DNA from: a virus
IMG/VR virus record: IMGVR_UViG_3300042876_001159
Location: 1 to 42,961 of that record
Reading direction: 5' to 3' (one strand)
DNA: 42,961 nucleotides
The notes beneath the pieces were generated by a model. The model saw only the letters and a program-made list of their open reading frames with translations. It ran no database searches and was not told the origin of the DNA. Position 1 is the first letter of the stretch; each line of letters begins with the position of its first letter. A program made the position numbers and the translations under genes. Positions 16,314-25,148 of this stretch are shown here, piece by piece.

Positions 16314-16886
16314 ATGCCACTGACCGGATTTGCTGCCTCCACGATCACGAACGCGCTCACCGGCGCGGGCGTGCTGTACCACTCGGTGGCCGGTGTGGCC
16401 ACACTGCTCGGCGCGAGCCGCGGCGGATTCACGCTCGAGCCGAACCCGACCTTCCGGACGCTCAAGGTCGACGGCGTCCGCGAAGAGGTGGTCGGACAGC
16501 GCGAGGCCCCGACGTACAGCCCGGTGCTCAAGGGCAAGCTGCTCATCCTCACCGACACGGTCGCGCAGCGGTTCCTGCTGCCGGGCGGCACGTCCGCCGC
16601 GGGCGCCGTCGGTGAGGGGAACGTCATCACGCCCAAGGCCGCCGGCACGATGCTGGTGGACGGCGACTTCGTCACGAACCTCCGCTGGGTGATCGACAAG
16701 ACGGACCCGGCCGCGGTGCGGTTCGCGGAGGTCCACTTCCCGCGCGCGATCTGCGAGCAGTGGAGTGTCGCCGGCACCGACGAGGAGTACACGGTCGTCG
16801 ATGTCTCCTTCCGCGCGGTGAAGGCGGATCTCGCGACGCCGATCTTCAACCTCAAGCCGGTGCGCACGGCGCTGCCCACCACGTGA
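16314..16886 (+). CDS. Tail tube (major tail) protein
   Basis: A 190-residue protein with GAGGG upstream of ATG. A recurring siphophage tail-tube signature is seen: LLGASRGGFTLEPNPTFRTL, then KVDGVREEVVGQ, and a C-terminal beta-rich half (TVVDVSFRAVKADL). These proteins polymerise as hexamers around the tape measure to form the tube. The location right before the G/GT chaperone pair and tape measure agrees. Confidence 0.78.
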   Translation: MPLTGFAASTITNALTGAGVLYHSVAGVATLLGASRGGFTLEPNPTFRTLKVDGVREEVVGQREAPTYSPVLKGKLLILTDTVAQRFLLPGGTSAAGAVGEGNVITPKAAGTMLVDGDFVTNLRWVIDKTDPAAVRFAEVHFPRAICEQWSVAGTDEEYTVVDVSFRAVKADLATPIFNLKPVRTALPTT

Positions 16887-17278
16887 GCACCGCCCCGATC
16901 CGCCTCGCCGAGCTCGACGCACCGCTGCCGTCGATCGAGATGCCCGATGGGCGTCTCGTCACGGTGCGTCGCGCCCCAGCCTCGCTCATCGACACGCTGG
17001 CCCCGATCGCCGAGCAGCACGGCGACCGCTCATGGCAGTACTTCCGCGCGCTCCTCAAGACCGGCGCACCGGATCTCACGGATGCCGAGCTCGATGCGCT
17101 GTCGGTACAGCAGGCCACCGTGCTCGCGAAGCTGATTCTGCACGGGTACGAGGAGGCGCGCGCGCTGCTCGAGCGCGAGGCACCGCCGGCGGATCCGTCG
17201 GGAAACGCCGCCGAGGCGACGGGGACGACCCCGGCGCCGTCGACCTCGGACCTCTCAGTCTCCTCGCCGTCCGCGTAG
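16883..17278 (+). CDS. Tail assembly chaperone, short form (G-like)
   Basis: A 131-residue product made when the ribosome stays in the first frame. The N-terminal 100 residues are a compact helical domain (SLIDTLAPIAEQHGDR, then WQYFRALLKTG, then LDALSVQQATVLAKLILHG), the tail is Pro/Ser-rich. GTG start in a four-base overlap with the tail tube gene. Its 3' part carries the slippery site at 17200-17206. By analogy with lambda gpG it would bind the tape measure protein during tail assembly. Confidence 0.75.
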   Translation: MSTAPIRLAELDAPLPSIEMPDGRLVTVRRAPASLIDTLAPIAEQHGDRSWQYFRALLKTGAPDLTDAELDALSVQQATVLAKLILHGYEEARALLEREAPPADPSGNAAEATGTTPAPSTSDLSVSSPSA

Positions 17279-17574
17279 CACGCGAGATGCACACGCCTCT
17301 CGACACCGTGTATCGGCAGTGGCCGGCGGCCCTGCTCCTGGCGCTGGCGGCGGTGAGCCTGCGCGAGGAGCGGACGCGTGCGGTGCGTGAGGCGGAGGGG
17401 CGTCGCGAGCTCGCGCACCTGATGGCGTTGGCGTTTCACCAGCCGGGTGACCTGCACAAGCTGCCGCCGGTGACTGGTGGGGCGGCTGCGCTCCCGCCGA
17501 TCGATGCGGATCTCGCTCGGCTACGTGCGGCCGCGGCCACCCTGCCCGACGAGGCGGAGGCGCCGCCCGCGTGA
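16883..17574 (+). CDS. Tail assembly chaperone, frameshifted long form (GT-like, -1 at 17206)
   Basis: The -1 frameshift product, predicted at 230 residues: 108 from the first frame and 122 from the second. The join is at G GGA AAC (17200-17206), which lies exactly as X XXY YYZ in the zero frame; decoding resumes at CGC 17206 and runs through LDTVYRQWPAALLLAL to TGA 17572-17574. The downstream frame has no good ribosome site of its own, so fusion is the natural route. In lambda, GT recruits tail tube subunits to the G-coated tape measure. Read as one gene with two products. Confidence 0.75.
17200..17206 (+). promoter_or_regulatory. Programmed -1 ribosomal frameshift slippery site
   Basis: GGGAAAC, read G GGA AAC in the zero frame, at the G/T junction. 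Lambda uses GGGAAAG at the same junction. A small stem (C-GGGG, loop ACGA, CCCC-G, 17220-17233) begins 14 nt downstream and alternative G+C-rich pairings are possible. The site sits 70 bases before the zero-frame stop. Confidence 0.75.
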
Positions 17575-19112
17575 GCGCGCCGCCGATCGTCGTCCGGTTC
17601 ACGCCCGATGGGGCCGCCTCCGTCGAGGCGGCCATTGTGCGCACCGAGCAGGCCGCCGCGAAAGCGGCCGCCGCCACGAAGACGCAGATGGACAAGGTCG
17701 CGAAGGCGACCGCGGATGTTGCGGCGCAAGCGGCGAAGGCCTCCGATGCGATGGGGGCGCGCATCGCCGGCGGCGCGCGCCAGGCGTCGTTCGCGCTCGA
17801 GGGAATGGCCCGATCGGGGAACATCGCGGGCGAAGGCCTGCGGCAGTTGCTCGCGATCGGCGCGGACATCGCGTTCGCGTTCGGTCCGGCTGGTGCGGTG
17901 GCCGGCGCGATCGGTGCGACCGCGCTCGCGGTGGTGGCCGTCTTCAAGCGCGCCAACGACGAGCTCACGCAGACACGGCAGCGCTTCAACGATCAGCTGA
18001 GCGGACTGATCGACGACGGCAACCTCGCCGGTGTGCGCGATCAGGCCGCGAAGCTCTGGCGCGGCGTATTCGATCCGGCGACGGGCGCCTTCGAGAATGG
18101 GGTCGGCGCGCTGCTGCAGCGTCGGCAGCAGATCCAGTTCGACCCGAACCAGCTCTTCCGCGACGTCGTGCTCAAGAAGTTCGACGAGCGCATCGTCCGC
18201 ATCAACGGCGAGGAGATCGCGGTCAAGGATCTCATCGCGCGCTACGAGCAGCTCGCGGCTGTACTGCGGAATCCACCGCAGTTGCCGCGACCGCTCGGGA
18301 CGGCGCCGATCACGATCACGAGCGGCGGGGGCACGGGCTCGGGCACGAGCAGTGCGCCGCCCCCGCCGACCGCTGCCGAGTTGGCCTTGGCTCGTCGCGG
18401 CGCGCCGCGTGCGGGGTCGTTGCTCTCACTGCCGGCGCTCGACTTGACCGCCCTGAGCACGAGCGGGATTCCGGGACTCGAGGCTCTCCGCGCGAAGGGC
18501 CTCGAGCAGCTCACGGCGCTGCGTGACGACTGGGCGCGCGAGGCGCAGGCGATCGGCGGCGTGTTCACCAACGCGTTCGCGGATGGTCTCGCGACGGCGA
18601 TCGCGCAGCTCGACATCGGTGCGGGGTTCCGCGTGCTGACCGCTGGCGTGCTGGCGGGAATCGGGAGCCTGATGATCCAAACGGGTCAGGCGATGGTCAC
18701 GTTCGGCAAGCTCATCGAAGCGTTCAAGCGGGCAGTCCTCAGCCTGACGGGCGGCAACGTGATCGCGACGGGCCTGATCCTCGTCGCGTCAGGCGCCCTG
18801 CTGCAGGGATTCGCCGGTCGCCTCGGGAACGCCGCGCCGCGCATCGCTGGCGGCGGCGACCGCAATCTCGGCGGCGGATTCGGCGTCCCTGGCACCGCCG
18901 CTGGCGATCGCATTCCGGTCGGGTTGCCTCGGCAGCCGTGGGAGAATCAGGCGGCCGGGATGGGCCCGGTGACACCGCGGAGTAGCGTCGTCTGGGCTGG
19001 GAACGTCTTTGGCCCGAAGGACCCGTCGCTCCCGCGGTATCTGTTCGAGGCGATTGAAGAGGGCGTGCGCCGCGGCTTCAAGCTGCCGGCGGGCGCGGTG
19101 GCGACGGCGTAA
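17571..19112 (+). CDS. Tape measure protein
   Basis: A 513-residue protein directly after the G/GT genes. The N-terminus (about 20-70) is an Ala/Lys-rich long helix, followed by hydrophobic segments at about 85-125 (LAIGADIAFAFGPAGAVAGAIGAT) and a second one around 340-420 (VLAGIGSLMIQTGQAMVTFGKLI, then GLILVASGALLQG), with Gly/Pro-rich C-terminal stretches. This is the classic tape measure layout. Tail length scales with tape length; 513 residues at about 0.15 nm each would give a tail near 75 nm, shorter than lambda's. The start is GTG 17571, overlapping the GT stop. Confidence 0.85.
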   Translation: MSAPPIVVRFTPDGAASVEAAIVRTEQAAAKAAAATKTQMDKVAKATADVAAQAAKASDAMGARIAGGARQASFALEGMARSGNIAGEGLRQLLAIGADIAFAFGPAGAVAGAIGATALAVVAVFKRANDELTQTRQRFNDQLSGLIDDGNLAGVRDQAAKLWRGVFDPATGAFENGVGALLQRRQQIQFDPNQLFRDVVLKKFDERIVRINGEEIAVKDLIARYEQLAAVLRNPPQLPRPLGTAPITITSGGGTGSGTSSAPPPPTAAELALARRGAPRAGSLLSLPALDLTALSTSGIPGLEALRAKGLEQLTALRDDWAREAQAIGGVFTNAFADGLATAIAQLDIGAGFRVLTAGVLAGIGSLMIQTGQAMVTFGKLIEAFKRAVLSLTGGNVIATGLILVASGALLQGFAGRLGNAAPRIAGGGDRNLGGGFGVPGTAAGDRIPVGLPRQPWENQAAGMGPVTPRSSVVWAGNVFGPKDPSLPRYLFEAIEEGVRRGFKLPAGAVATA

Positions 19113-19540
19113 TGGCAAGCATCGCCTTCACCGACACTATCGGCGCCGTCACGATCACCAACGGGCGGTCGGCGCCGGCGGACCGCTTCGCGAACTGGAT
19201 CCCGATCACCGCGATGGATGGGGCGCGGCGCCAAGGGCCGGGAATGGATGCGCCCGCCGCGTTCATCCTGCGCGAGCACTACGGCGTGCAACTCGAGTTC
19301 CCGTACATCCCGGCGACCGAGTTCGCGAAGCTCGACCGTCTGAAGCGGCATCTCGAGTACCGCGGCGGCAGCTGCAGCCTGACGACGGGCGACAACGCCA
19401 ATCGCGTGTACGCGACGTGCTGCGTGTTCCCGGGGCGCGAAGTCAGCTGGTCCTTCGACGGCGAGACGCAGGAGTTCACGCTGTCGCTCGCCGTCGCCAA
19501 CCGCGCCGCCGTCCCGGGCCCGATGCTCTGCGTGTACTGA
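19112..19540 (+). CDS. Tail-tip protein following the tape measure
   Basis: A 142-residue, strand-rich protein (SIAFTDTIGAVTITN, then GVQLEFPYI, then GREVSWSFDGETQEFTLSLAVA). It lies between the tape measure and the large tip/fibre gene, where siphophages encode distal tail or minor tail proteins. Two adjacent Cys (TCC) occur near residue 108. No family match; a distal-tail-like role is inferred from place and strand content. Confidence 0.6.
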   Translation: MASIAFTDTIGAVTITNGRSAPADRFANWIPITAMDGARRQGPGMDAPAAFILREHYGVQLEFPYIPATEFAKLDRLKRHLEYRGGSCSLTTGDNANRVYATCCVFPGREVSWSFDGETQEFTLSLAVANRAAVPGPMLCVY

Positions 19541-19543
19541 CCG

Positions 19544-22500
19544 ATGCCACGCCGCGACGCGCAGCTCGTCATCCGTAACGCTTCGACGCCGGCGAATCCC
19601 GACGGGACCGCCGATGTGCTCGTGCTGTCGACGCGCGCCGGCGACGCCGCGCCGTACCTCGCCGAGTGGCCGCGCGGCGACGGGCAGGCCTTCGACCCGA
19701 TCACCGGCGAGACGCAGACCGGTTCCTACACCGTGCTGGTCATCGACGCGATCACCAGCGGCACGTCGCGCGTTCTGACGTCGCTGCTGGTCGACGCGAA
19801 CAATCGACAGCAGCTCCTGTCGCGCCGCGTGTACCTCCGCGTGTCGGAGGACGGCGGCGCCTGGCAGACCGTGTGGGCGGGGTACCTGCTCGACATCACG
19901 CTGATCGACAGCATCACGTATCAGCTCAGCCTGGGCGACTCACGCCGACTCGAACAGAGCCGCCGCCTGTGGCAGCAAAGCTCGACCGACTTCCCCGTGC
20001 GTGGGGCGCTCTTCGGCGGGCCGATCATCGGCGGCTGGCTGAACGGCGCGGCGGTCGATCGCGGCGGCTGGGAGTTCCAGGTGACGAGCGTCTCCGGCGG
20101 ACGCGTGTACGCCGAGTTCGTCGCGGGCTACCTGCCCGGCGGGCCGCGCCGCGCCGGCATCGCGGCGGCCAACGGCGAGCTCAAGCCGATCGTCGACGGG
20201 CTCGGCAATGCGGCGCTGCCCTACGATCTCGAATACCGCACCTATCCGGTCCGCTACGTGATCGCCGGGTACGGCACCTTCACCGCAGCGAACAACGACC
20301 CGGACGCGATCGGCGGCTACCTGCTCCGCCGCGACAACACGGTCGTGAAGATCGGCATCGTCTGGCCGTCGGGCGCGCCGTCGGTGGGCACGGTGCTGCG
20401 CGTCTCGGCGTATGCGGTGGCGGTGCAGCCGATGAGCCCGCTGTACTTCACCGAGCACCCGTGCGACCTGCTCGCGAAGATCTGGACGCAGGAGGGCTAC
20501 CCCTACGACGCCGCCGCGCTCGCGGCCGTGCGCGCCTCGGTCGGCGCCGATGTCCGGCTGTCGTGTCGGATCTCAGAGCCGCAGCCGATGCAGGAGTTCC
20601 TGTCGCGCGCGGTGTACGCGCCGTTCGGCATCGGCGTGCGCTACAACGTCAACGGCGCACTCGAAGCGTTCCGCACGCGCCTGCGCGAGGCCCCTGCCCC
20701 GTCCTTGACGATCGGTCCCGCCGACACGCTGACCGACGAGCCGGTGATCTTCAAGCTCGAGGAGTCGTCGGTCGTGACGCGCGTGTCGGTCCGCGCGAAG
20801 CAGTATCAGCAGTGGGCGCCGAGCTTCGGCGGTGACGTGCCGCCCGATGGCATCATCGAGACGCCGATCTCCTACGAGCCGGGCCCGAATCCGGACGCCA
20901 GCACCTACGGCACACGCGAAGTCGTCATCGACATCCCCGGGATGGTGCACACGGCGAGCTCGGTGACCGCCGATGCGACGGCGCTCACGCAGGCCGTCGC
21001 GCTCGAGATCTACGATCGCTGGGGCCGCGGTTGTCCGACCGGTAAAGTCGAAGTGCCCCTCGGCTCCGCCGCGTCGGCCGCGAAGCTCGGCGAGGAGGTG
21101 TATGTCGCGCTCGCCCAGGTCCCGAACGCCGGCAAGCGCATCGGCGACGACGGCAGTGTCGGGGCCCGCATTGCACAGGTCGTGCAGCGCACGCCGCTCC
21201 TCGATGGCGTCGTGCTCGGCCTGTCCGACGCTGGCACCGACGCGCAGCCGGTGGCACCGGCGCCGGTGCTCACGATCGCCGCGAGTGCGACCGCGCCGCG
21301 ATCGGTCGCGGTGGCCACGGTCACCAACGCGGCCGCGATCAACGCGACGGGCGTGCTCTCGCTCGCGCTCGAGTGGGCCGTGAGTGCGACCACGCCGAGC
21401 GGCGCCGGCGCGGATCTCGCGCGCTACGCGTCGGGTGCCGTGCCGACGGCCGCGATCGCGCTGCCGCCGGTGCCGGCGGGCTCGCGCGTGTGGGTCCGAG
21501 CGCGCACCGAGCAAGCGGGCCGCCGGCCGTCCGCCTGGACGGCGTGGGCGAACGTGACGCTCACGGGTCTCGCCGCGCCGACCGGTCTCACCGCGACCCC
21601 GGGCGAGGGCTCGACGATCGTGCTCACGTGGGCGCCGGTCTCGGCGACCAACGCGACCGAGGTGGCACTCGTGCAGAGTGCGAGTGTGCCGGCCGACTGG
21701 GCGCCGCATCTCGTGGTGACGCTGCCGCCTGGCGCACCACCGCGCGTCGATCTCCCGGTCGACCCCGGCGCGCTGCCGTATCAGTGGCGCGTGCGCCAGC
21801 TCGACGCCGACGGCACGCCGGGCGCGGCGGCGACGTCGAACTTCACGAGCGGCGCGGCGGTCGGCACTGACGGCTACTTCCTGCTCACCGCGGGTGGCGG
21901 CGAGTTCGAGCTGAGCTCGCTCTTCCGCCAAGTCGCGGGGCTGCTCGAGGCCGCCGCCGCGCTGGTCCCCGACATCACCGGCCGATCGCTCGGCTCGGCG
22001 ACGCGGCAGTGGGACGCGTATCTGCGCACGGCGCTGGTCAGTGCGTCGTTGATTGTGGGCGTCGACATCGGCGGCACGGCGGGGATCCGCACGTCAGGCG
22101 GCGCCGCCTTCGGCGCGGCGACCTCGTACCACGTCGGGGTTTGGGCGCCGACCGCGGCAAGCGGCGACATCTTCGCGGCGGGCATGTCGGGCGTCACGAA
22201 CGGACTGACCTACCGCCGGCTGCCCGGTGGCGCGTTCGAGTTCCGCGTGACCGACGGCGACCTCATCGTGCAGAACGGTGCGGTCAATGTGTCGAGCGCG
22301 AATGGACTCGCGATCGGCGACATCACGGGGCGACGGCGGCTGCGGTCGATCAATTCGCAAGAGTTCCAACTGCTCGCCGACGACAACGGGTACGCGGATC
22401 TCAATCTTCGGCGACTGATCGCCAACGATGCGACCGGCGCGATCCGTGTGCGGCGCACGTCGGACGTCAACAACTCCGACGACTTGGGTGTGTACCGCGG

Positions 22501-24184
22501 CGGCTCCACGTGGCGCCTCGCAGGGTGGACGACGGGCGTCGGCCTCCGGATCGACACTGTCGGCGGTGACGTCACGGTCGATCGCGATCTCGCGGTGAGC
22601 CGCTACCTCGTCCTCGGCACCGACATCGGCGGCACGGCGAGCATTCGCAGCGCCGGTGGCGCCGCCTTCGGTGCCAACACGAGCTTCTTCCTCGGCGCCT
22701 CAGTCGGCGCGGCGGCCGATGCCGACATCTTTGGCGTTGGGATGGCGGGCGTCACGAACGGGCTCACCTACCGCCGCATCGCCGGCGCGTTCGAGCTCCG
22801 CGTCACCGCCGGCAACGTGGTCGTGCCAAGCGGCACGGTCACGGCCACCGGGTTCAGCGGGAGCGGCGCGTCGCTCACCAGCCTGCAGGCCGACGCAATC
22901 AGCGCGGGTGTCATTCAATCGTCGGCGCGCCTCGGCTCGAGCGGTGCGTTGACGACGCAGTATCTCCGATGGGCGAGCGGCACCCCGGTCTGGCAGCAGA
23001 TCGCGTACAGCGACCTCACCGGCTCGCTGCCGGCGCACAACCAGAACGCGAGCACGATCCTCGCCGGGACATTCCCGGACCCGCTCTACACGTTCAGCGA
23101 CTCGGTCTCGATGTCGGGGACGATCAGCGCCGGCGCGGGGACGTTCAACACCGCGACGGTCGGCGGCCTCGCGGTGAGCGTCGCAGGGCACACGCATCCG
23201 TTCAGCGCGATCACCGGCATCGTGCCGATCGCCCAGGGCGGCCTCGGCAGCGTCACGTATCCCACGACCGGGCAGAGCGAGTTCCTGCTCGCCTATTCGC
23301 GATCGCTCGGCACGTTCTCCGCGATCACCCTTGGCGCGGCTGACGACACCTCGCTGTACTACACGGGGGGAGCGCTCCGCTTCGGCAAGCTGCCGATCGC
23401 GGTGCTCAACCTCCCTGGCGGCGCCGGCGTCTTCTTGAACGGCAACGGCGCCTTCGTGACGCCGTCGGTGGGATTGGTCACGGCCGACAACGTGCTCGCC
23501 GGCACGTTCTCGGGCGCGAGCTACAGCTACACGAACGCGGTGCGCTTCGACTCCGGAATCCGCATCCCCGACAACGAGTACCTGTACCGCTGGAACGGCT
23601 CTAGCGCGATCGGCGGCCTCCGCTACAACACCAGCATCTCGCGCTGGGAGTTCGGCGCGCTGCTCTCGCCCGCTTCGCTTGGCACGGGCACGGCCGACGC
23701 CAGCACCGTGCTCCACGGCGACAATGTGTGGCGCGTGCCGTCTGGCGGCAGCGGCGTCACGCTGGTCAAGAAGATCAACGACACGTCGCGCAGCGCGAAC
23801 ACGACCGCGACGTCGGATCCCGACCTGCAGTTCAATGTCAGCAGCGGTTTTCACTACAAGATCCGCTGCGTCGTGTACTTCAGCACCACGGCGACCGCCG
23901 ACTGGAAGTTCCGGTGGACGGGGCCTGCGGTCACGCTGCTGCGCACCGCGCGCCGCTGGATTGTCGGCGGCGGTGCGGCCTACGCCGGTGTCACGGTGCA
24001 GACCGCCTTTGACGCCGCCGACGTCGCCGTGGCGGGTGCGGGCGCCGAAGGCGTGCTCGAGATCGAGTGCACCGTGATTCCGTCGGCCGCTGGCACCATC
24101 GCGCTCAGCTGGGCGCAGAACACGTCTGACCCCGCCGCGACGATCGTGCGCCGCGGGTCCTTCATCGAGTACACGATCCTGTAG
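19544..24184 (+). CDS. Giant tail-tip / receptor-binding fibre protein
   Basis: A 1546-residue protein, the largest gene in the window. Residues about 1-600 are beta-rich and resemble a tail hub or tip domain. Residues about 675-770 look like a fibronectin type III domain (APTGLTATPGEGSTIVLTW, then LPYQWRVRQLDADG). Residues about 836-918 and 1022-1103 are two copies of one module (IGGTAGIR / IGGTASIR, GVTNGLTYRR). The C-terminal part includes GIVPIAQGGLG, then LGAADDTSLYY and other fibre-like repeats, ending in a beta-rich tip. It would bind the host surface. A lambda-type set of separate M, L, K, I and J genes is not visible, so this gene may combine several of their roles. Confidence 0.8.
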   Translation: MPRRDAQLVIRNASTPANPDGTADVLVLSTRAGDAAPYLAEWPRGDGQAFDPITGETQTGSYTVLVIDAITSGTSRVLTSLLVDANNRQQLLSRRVYLRVSEDGGAWQTVWAGYLLDITLIDSITYQLSLGDSRRLEQSRRLWQQSSTDFPVRGALFGGPIIGGWLNGAAVDRGGWEFQVTSVSGGRVYAEFVAGYLPGGPRRAGIAAANGELKPIVDGLGNAALPYDLEYRTYPVRYVIAGYGTFTAANNDPDAIGGYLLRRDNTVVKIGIVWPSGAPSVGTVLRVSAYAVAVQPMSPLYFTEHPCDLLAKIWTQEGYPYDAAALAAVRASVGADVRLSCRISEPQPMQEFLSRAVYAPFGIGVRYNVNGALEAFRTRLREAPAPSLTIGPADTLTDEPVIFKLEESSVVTRVSVRAKQYQQWAPSFGGDVPPDGIIETPISYEPGPNPDASTYGTREVVIDIPGMVHTASSVTADATALTQAVALEIYDRWGRGCPTGKVEVPLGSAASAAKLGEEVYVALAQVPNAGKRIGDDGSVGARIAQVVQRTPLLDGVVLGLSDAGTDAQPVAPAPVLTIAASATAPRSVAVATVTNAAAINATGVLSLALEWAVSATTPSGAGADLARYASGAVPTAAIALPPVPAGSRVWVRARTEQAGRRPSAWTAWANVTLTGLAAPTGLTATPGEGSTIVLTWAPVSATNATEVALVQSASVPADWAPHLVVTLPPGAPPRVDLPVDPGALPYQWRVRQLDADGTPGAAATSNFTSGAAVGTDGYFLLTAGGGEFELSSLFRQVAGLLEAAAALVPDITGRSLGSATRQWDAYLRTALVSASLIVGVDIGGTAGIRTSGGAAFGAATSYHVGVWAPTAASGDIFAAGMSGVTNGLTYRRLPGGAFEFRVTDGDLIVQNGAVNVSSANGLAIGDITGRRRLRSINSQEFQLLADDNGYADLNLRRLIANDATGAIRVRRTSDVNNSDDLGVYRGGSTWRLAGWTTGVGLRIDTVGGDVTVDRDLAVSRYLVLGTDIGGTASIRSAGGAAFGANTSFFLGASVGAAADADIFGVGMAGVTNGLTYRRIAGAFELRVTAGNVVVPSGTVTATGFSGSGASLTSLQADAISAGVIQSSARLGSSGALTTQYLRWASGTPVWQQIAYSDLTGSLPAHNQNASTILAGTFPDPLYTFSDSVSMSGTISAGAGTFNTATVGGLAVSVAGHTHPFSAITGIVPIAQGGLGSVTYPTTGQSEFLLAYSRSLGTFSAITLGAADDTSLYYTGGALRFGKLPIAVLNLPGGAGVFLNGNGAFVTPSVGLVTADNVLAGTFSGASYSYTNAVRFDSGIRIPDNEYLYRWNGSSAIGGLRYNTSISRWEFGALLSPASLGTGTADASTVLHGDNVWRVPSGGSGVTLVKKINDTSRSANTTATSDPDLQFNVSSGFHYKIRCVVYFSTTATADWKFRWTGPAVTLLRTARRWIVGGGAAYAGVTVQTAFDAADVAVAGAGAEGVLEIECTVIPSAAGTIALSWAQNTSDPAATIVRRGSFIEYTIL
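22049..22850 (+). repeat. Internal duplication in the fibre gene
   Basis: Two about 245-bp copies (about 22049-22295 and 22607-22850) encode homologous fibre modules, each with the sequence IGGTA-IR-(S/A)GGAAFGA and later DIF-(A/V)GM-GVTNGLTYRR. They are separated by a unique segment of about 310 bp. Divergence between the copies shows the duplication is not very recent. Confidence 0.75.
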
Positions 24185-24208
24185 TCCCATCCCCTCGCCG
24201 AGGTCGCA

Positions 24209-24415
24209 ATGAAGCAGCTCCGCATTCGCAGCATCGAACTGTCGCCGGACAACGCCGGCGCCTTTGTCACCGTCCGCCACGAGATCCGGGCGGCGGATGG
24301 GACGGTCACGCACCAGCATCAGGAGTCGCGCGTGTTCGTCGATGATCGCGAAGCGCTGCGGGCCTTCGTGGTCGGCGACGTGATCCAGCCGTTCACGCTC
24401 GAGCTGGTGGCCTGA
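24209..24415 (+). CDS. Small protein after the fibre gene
   Basis: A 68-residue protein, strand-rich throughout (RIRSIELSPDNAGAFVTVRHEIRA, then ESRVFVDDREALRAF). Not recognised. Shares one base with the next gene. The position after the fibre gene suggests a fibre-assembly or lysis-related accessory but nothing in the sequence confirms that. Confidence 0.5.
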   Translation: MKQLRIRSIELSPDNAGAFVTVRHEIRAADGTVTHQHQESRVFVDDREALRAFVVGDVIQPFTLELVA

Positions 24416-24879
24416 TGAAAAAGACCGCCAGTGCCGAGCCCGTGACGCGGCCGACGATCGCCCTCACCCGGCAGGATCTGTTGCGCGCGGCGCCAGCACT
24501 CCAGGCGCTGGGCAAGGCCTCGCTCGGCTGGAAGCAAACGATCCGGGTGACGCAGCTGCTGCGCGCCGCCGCTCCCGTGATCGAGGAGACGCAGCGGGGT
24601 CACGCCCAGATCGTGGAGGAGCACGCACGTCGCACCGAGGATGGCCAGCTGACGTATGCCCCCGGCGATGGCGACGTCGTGCTCATGGCCGACCCCAAGG
24701 CCGCTCGCGAGGCGCTGCAGCAACTGCTGACTGAGCCGGTCGAGCTGCCGGGCGCGCCGTTCGAGCTGAAGGACCTACGCGATCTCAAGACGCCGTCGCG
24801 CACGGTGCTCGACGGCGCGCAGCTCGCGGCGCTCGGCCCGCTCCTCATCATCCCCGACGACATCCCGGAGGCGTTGTGA
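24415..24879 (+). CDS. Hypothetical helical protein
   Basis: A 154-residue, mostly helical, cysteine-free protein with a Lys-rich start. It is flanked by one-base and four-base overlaps. The helix at about 95-110 (DPKAAREALQQLLTEPVEL) and the layout could suit a tail or fibre chaperone, but no family is recognised. Confidence 0.5.
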   Translation: MKKTASAEPVTRPTIALTRQDLLRAAPALQALGKASLGWKQTIRVTQLLRAAAPVIEETQRGHAQIVEEHARRTEDGQLTYAPGDGDVVLMADPKAAREALQQLLTEPVELPGAPFELKDLRDLKTPSRTVLDGAQLAALGPLLIIPDDIPEAL

Positions 24880-25148
24880 CTGACGTCGAAACGTGGTTGC
24901 GCCAGTGGCGTGGCATTCTCTCCCTCCTGACGATGCTGTTCGCGGCGGCCGCGTGGGGGCTTACCCTCCGCGCCGACGTGACCACGCTGCAGCGCGAGTT
25001 GGTGCGCATCGACACGGACGGCTCGACGCCGATGCGCAGTATGGTCCGGCGGATTGAGAACATCGAGCAGAACGTCGCGCGCACTGATTCTGCGGTGCGC
25101 GAGATCCGGCAATTCCTGTGCGGGTCGCGCCCGCTCTGCACCCGATGA
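24876..25148 (+). CDS. Membrane protein with coiled coil, lysis cassette
   Basis: A 90-residue protein with GTG start. One hydrophobic segment at about residues 11-28 (GILSLLTMLFAAAAWGLTL) is followed by a heptad-like coiled coil (about 31-80) and a tail with two Cys. It comes right before a holin-like gene and the endolysin, so it may be a holin accessory, antiholin or an inner-membrane spanin-type protein. The exact role cannot be settled from sequence. Confidence 0.55.
   Translation: MTDVETWLRQWRGILSLLTMLFAAAAWGLTLRADVTTLQRELVRIDTDGSTPMRSMVRRIENIEQNVARTDSAVREIRQFLCGSRPLCTR

Noticed and set aside
22049-22850. Possible template/variable repeat of a diversity-generating retroelement in the fibre gene
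   Set aside because: No reverse transcriptase gene in the window, and differences between copies are not limited to adenines.
22700-24319. Long open frame on the minus strand (over 500 codons) opposite the fibre gene
   Set aside because: Very Arg/Ala-rich composition typical of antisense frames in G+C-rich DNA; fully covered by a convincing + strand gene.
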